Source of the DNA: a candidate division WWE3 bacterium CG_4_9_14_3_um_filter_43_9 | GTDB taxonomy: Bacteria; Patescibacteriota; CPR3; GCA-002780085 | Assembly (NCBI GenBank): GCA_002791435.1 | Contig: PFXB01000111.1 | Location: 1 to 6,365, forward strand | Direction of reading: 5' to 3' | DNA length: 6,365 nt | In this document: one piece after another, positions 4,895 through 6,365 of the stretch | Layout of the letters: each line of letters opens with the position of its first letter | Numbering within the stretch: position 1 is the stretch's first letter | Notes under the pieces: generated by a model | Databases searched by the model: none | What the model saw: the letters and a program-made list of their open reading frames with translations, nothing else | Told to the model about the DNA's origin: nothing | Position numbers and translations under genes: made by a program

Positions 4895-5115
4895 GAAGAC
4901 CACGGGTTTACCCGTGCCTGCCTGACGGTAGGCAGGGATGAATCGAATGATTTCGAACTCGCCGCCCCGCCCCCGCCTGATAAGCGAGGCAGGGATTCCT
5001 GACGGTAGGCAGGGATGAATCGAATGATTTCGAACTCGCCGCCCCGCCCCCGCCTGATAAGCGAGGCAGGGATTCGGCGGGGAGGATACCACGGCTTTAG
5101 CCGTGGTAGTTCATT
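4895..5115. mobile_element. Stem-loop cassette C with internal 77-bp duplication
   Basis: The left hairpin is CACGGG-TTTA-CCCGTG (4901-4916), preceded by GAAGAC. The right hairpin is TACCACGGC-TTTA-GCCGTGGTA (5087-5108), a 9-bp stem with a tetraloop, followed by GTTCATT. The interior has two 77-bp copies rich in nested palindromes (CCTGCC...GGCAGG, GCCT...AGGC, TCGAA...TTCGA), closed by a CCCCGCC/GGCGGGG pair. The core motif GGGATGAA-CGAA...CGAACT-GCC is shared with cassette A. The right hairpin begins right after the stop codon of the toroid-like gene and may also end its transcript, although it has no T-run. Confidence 0.55.
4921..5074. repeat. Perfect 77-bp tandem duplication (two copies)
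   Basis: Bases 4921-4997 and 4998-5074 are identical at every position. Each copy starts CCTGACGGTAGGCAGG and ends GAGGCAGGGATT. Complete identity points to a recent event or ongoing copy-number change. The unit length is not a multiple of three and no gene is encoded, so the duplication is structural. Confidence 0.95.
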
Positions 5116-6365
5116 TTAATTCTAATAAATCTAAACCATTCTTTAACCCTCTCTGATCCAAAAGGCCAATAGGATTTTTTAAAATATTATGAGCTTGTTC
5201 TTCTACTTTATCCGTACGAAATCCATCTCTCCATTCGTTGTACGAAAGACCCTGCCTAATGGTTGCTTGAGCGTGTTGAGCCGAAGCTTCTGATGCAACA
5301 TACGGCAGGAGAACATTATATTTAAAAGGTTTACTATCTTGAATACCCGAGAGAGCAAAGAAATTACAACCTGTACAAAAGTAATCCGCTCGCCCAGCTT
5401 GCGCACTCCAGTGATGATAAAGAAAACCGTCGTTATAAAGATCTTTTTGTAAAAAACTTAGAGTTCCGGTTATTGCCGCACCTACTCTTGCAGATTCTGA
5501 GGATCCAAGAGATGCCCAACTCTTCATTCCTCTTAACATGGCACAATTGCCAGAGAGGTGTTTACTTTGGGAAAGCGGAGCTGTCGCAAAACCGCCTCTT
5601 TGCTTGTCTTCAAGATGTCTCAAGCTGGTGTCGACAATCTGCCTTCCCTTTTCAAGATACTTTTGGTCATTAGTAAATTTAAAAGCTTCTGCCAAAGGAA
5701 CTAAAGAATAACCTTGATTCCAGTCTTCGGGTGGTTTTCCCTCAGAAGGTTTCAATGTAAGATATCCACCATACTGGCCGTTCTCCGTGTAGAATTGTTC
5801 TACCATTCTGTCAGTAAGATAAGTGCCCAAACAACTCCATGCTTGATTTCTTGTAATTTCCCCGAGTTGGAAACAGGCATCAGCAGTAAAGGCATGCGCC
5901 TGGATTCTGTTAAAGGGAAATCCTTCTGGTAAGTTCTTATCTATTTCTGCTGGGTCAACAAAAATTAGAGCAAGGGCAGACAGAAAAACTCCTCCCTGTG
6001 AGTAAACTTCAAGTTTGGTTTTAATCTCTTGCTTGTCTCCACCGTAATTTCGAAAACCATCCATTAAACTAGCATGACCCATAGCCACAGGATAGATAAG
6101 CTGTTTGAGTTTCTCGGTGTCATTGGGATCAGTCTTTAGTTGTTCAAGAACTTTATCCGCAAGATCTACTTCATACTCAACAGTCCTGTCTGCTTTAGTT
6201 CCTGCTTCTGCATTACCCAATTTATATAGAACCCTTGGCGCAAAAGAAGGCGCATCTTCCATCATATCTCCTTCCCAATTTCCACTTTCCCTCCAATACT
6301 CGTTAGTTAATCTCGTTAAAATCGGATCAAAAATTGGTGAAGACTCAACTTTTGGGGATACTTCC
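5111..6365 (-). CDS. Alpha/alpha-toroid-like protein of unknown function, N-terminus outside window
   Basis: The frame stays open from the ATG at 6265 to the right edge. The 33 upstream codons read sensibly (SSPIFDPILTRLTNEYWRES, then GNWEGD), so 6265 is probably an internal Met and the gene is 5'-partial, with about 417 residues visible. It is not recognised with confidence. Repeated helix pairs with Gly-rich turns, such as YGGYLTLKP, DWNQGYSLVPLAEAF, KYLEKGRQIVDTSLRHLED and RGGFATAP, look like the hairpin repeats of (alpha/alpha)6 toroids: glycoside-hydrolase-like, N-acylglucosamine-epimerase-like or cyclase-like folds. Cys and His occur as SGNCAML, LYHHW and YFCTGCNF, a possible metal site. 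The LanC signature CHG is absent, so I do not call a lanthionine cyclase. No membrane segment is seen in the visible part. Its TGA stop (5111-5113) lies inside the GTTCATT end of cassette C. The kinase-like gene follows on the same strand after the cassettes. Confidence 0.7.
   Translation of the reverse strand, partial: EVSPKVESSPIFDPILTRLTNEYWRESGNWEGDMMEDAPSFAPRVLYKLGNAEAGTKADRTVEYEVDLADKVLEQLKTDPNDTEKLKQLIYPVAMGHASLMDGFRNYGGDKQEIKTKLEVYSQGGVFLSALALIFVDPAEIDKNLPEGFPFNRIQAHAFTADACFQLGEITRNQAWSCLGTYLTDRMVEQFYTENGQYGGYLTLKPSEGKPPEDWNQGYSLVPLAEAFKFTNDQKYLEKGRQIVDTSLRHLEDKQRGGFATAPLSQSKHLSGNCAMLRGMKSWASLGSSESARVGAAITGTLSFLQKDLYNDGFLYHHWSAQAGRADYFCTGCNFFALSGIQDSKPFKYNVLLPYVASEASAQHAQATIRQGLSYNEWRDGFRTDKVEEQAHNILKNPIGLLDQRGLKNGLDLLELK

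Noticed and set aside
4921..5074. CRISPR array
   Set aside because: There are only two copies, the unit is 77 bp with no spacers between copies, and no cas genes are present.
4772..5092. Minus-strand open frame of 106 codons
   Set aside because: It runs through the 77-bp tandem copies and the hairpins. The two copies are read in different frames, there is no ribosome site, and the composition reflects the palindromes.
4596..5115. Integron attC sites
   Set aside because: The right ends contain GTTCATT, but the stems are short and perfect, without the paired R/L boxes and extrahelical bases. No cassette genes or integrase are seen.
5111..6365. LanC-type lanthionine cyclase
   Set aside because: A toroid-like pattern and CxxC are present, but the CHG and WCYG zinc-site motifs of LanC are not.

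Overview
This is a short chromosomal window, probably from an uncultured bacterium of the Patescibacteria/CPR type (Microgenomates-like). That placement is inference. It rests on the dispersed CCTGCC...GGCAGG palindromes, the AT-rich TAGAATTT/AAATTCTA intergenic repeats, many small stem-loop cassettes and proteins that are divergent members of known folds. TAA and TGA both serve as stops, so the genetic code looks standard. Both tRNAs encode their 3' CCA.

Left part, + strand: the C-terminal two thirds of an Erm-family 23S rRNA adenine-N6 methyltransferase (1-543) runs in from the left edge. After about 200 bases containing a GCCAAAATTTTGGC palindrome comes a complete D-2-hydroxyacid-dehydrogenase-fold protein (771-1700). 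Its NAD-binding motif is intact, but the usual catalytic Arg and His are replaced.

Middle part, - strand, convergent with the dehydrogenase: a small translation cluster reads promoter (2519-2547), tRNA-Thr(GGU), rpmG (bL33), AT-rich repeats with a GC-rich palindrome, a duplicated 5' half of tRNA-Trp, then an intact tRNA-Trp(CCA). The secE-nusG pair that often follows this kind of cluster in bacteria is absent here.

Right part, - strand: an alpha/alpha-toroid-like protein (5111 to the right edge, N-terminus outside the window) lies upstream of a 637-residue protein with an atypical Ser/Thr-kinase-like domain (2648-4561). The roughly 550 bases between them carry no credible gene. They hold two complete stem-loop cassettes and one decayed one, with shared ends (GAATACC... 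at the left, ...GGTAGTTCATT at the right), and one cassette contains a perfect 77-bp tandem duplication. The cassettes resemble non-autonomous IS200/IS605-type or REP-like elements. No transposase lies in the window.

The strongest leads are the shared-end cassettes, the tRNA-Trp half duplication, the dehydrogenase without its normal catalytic residues, and the pairing of the atypical kinase with the toroid protein, whose function cannot be read from the sequence.
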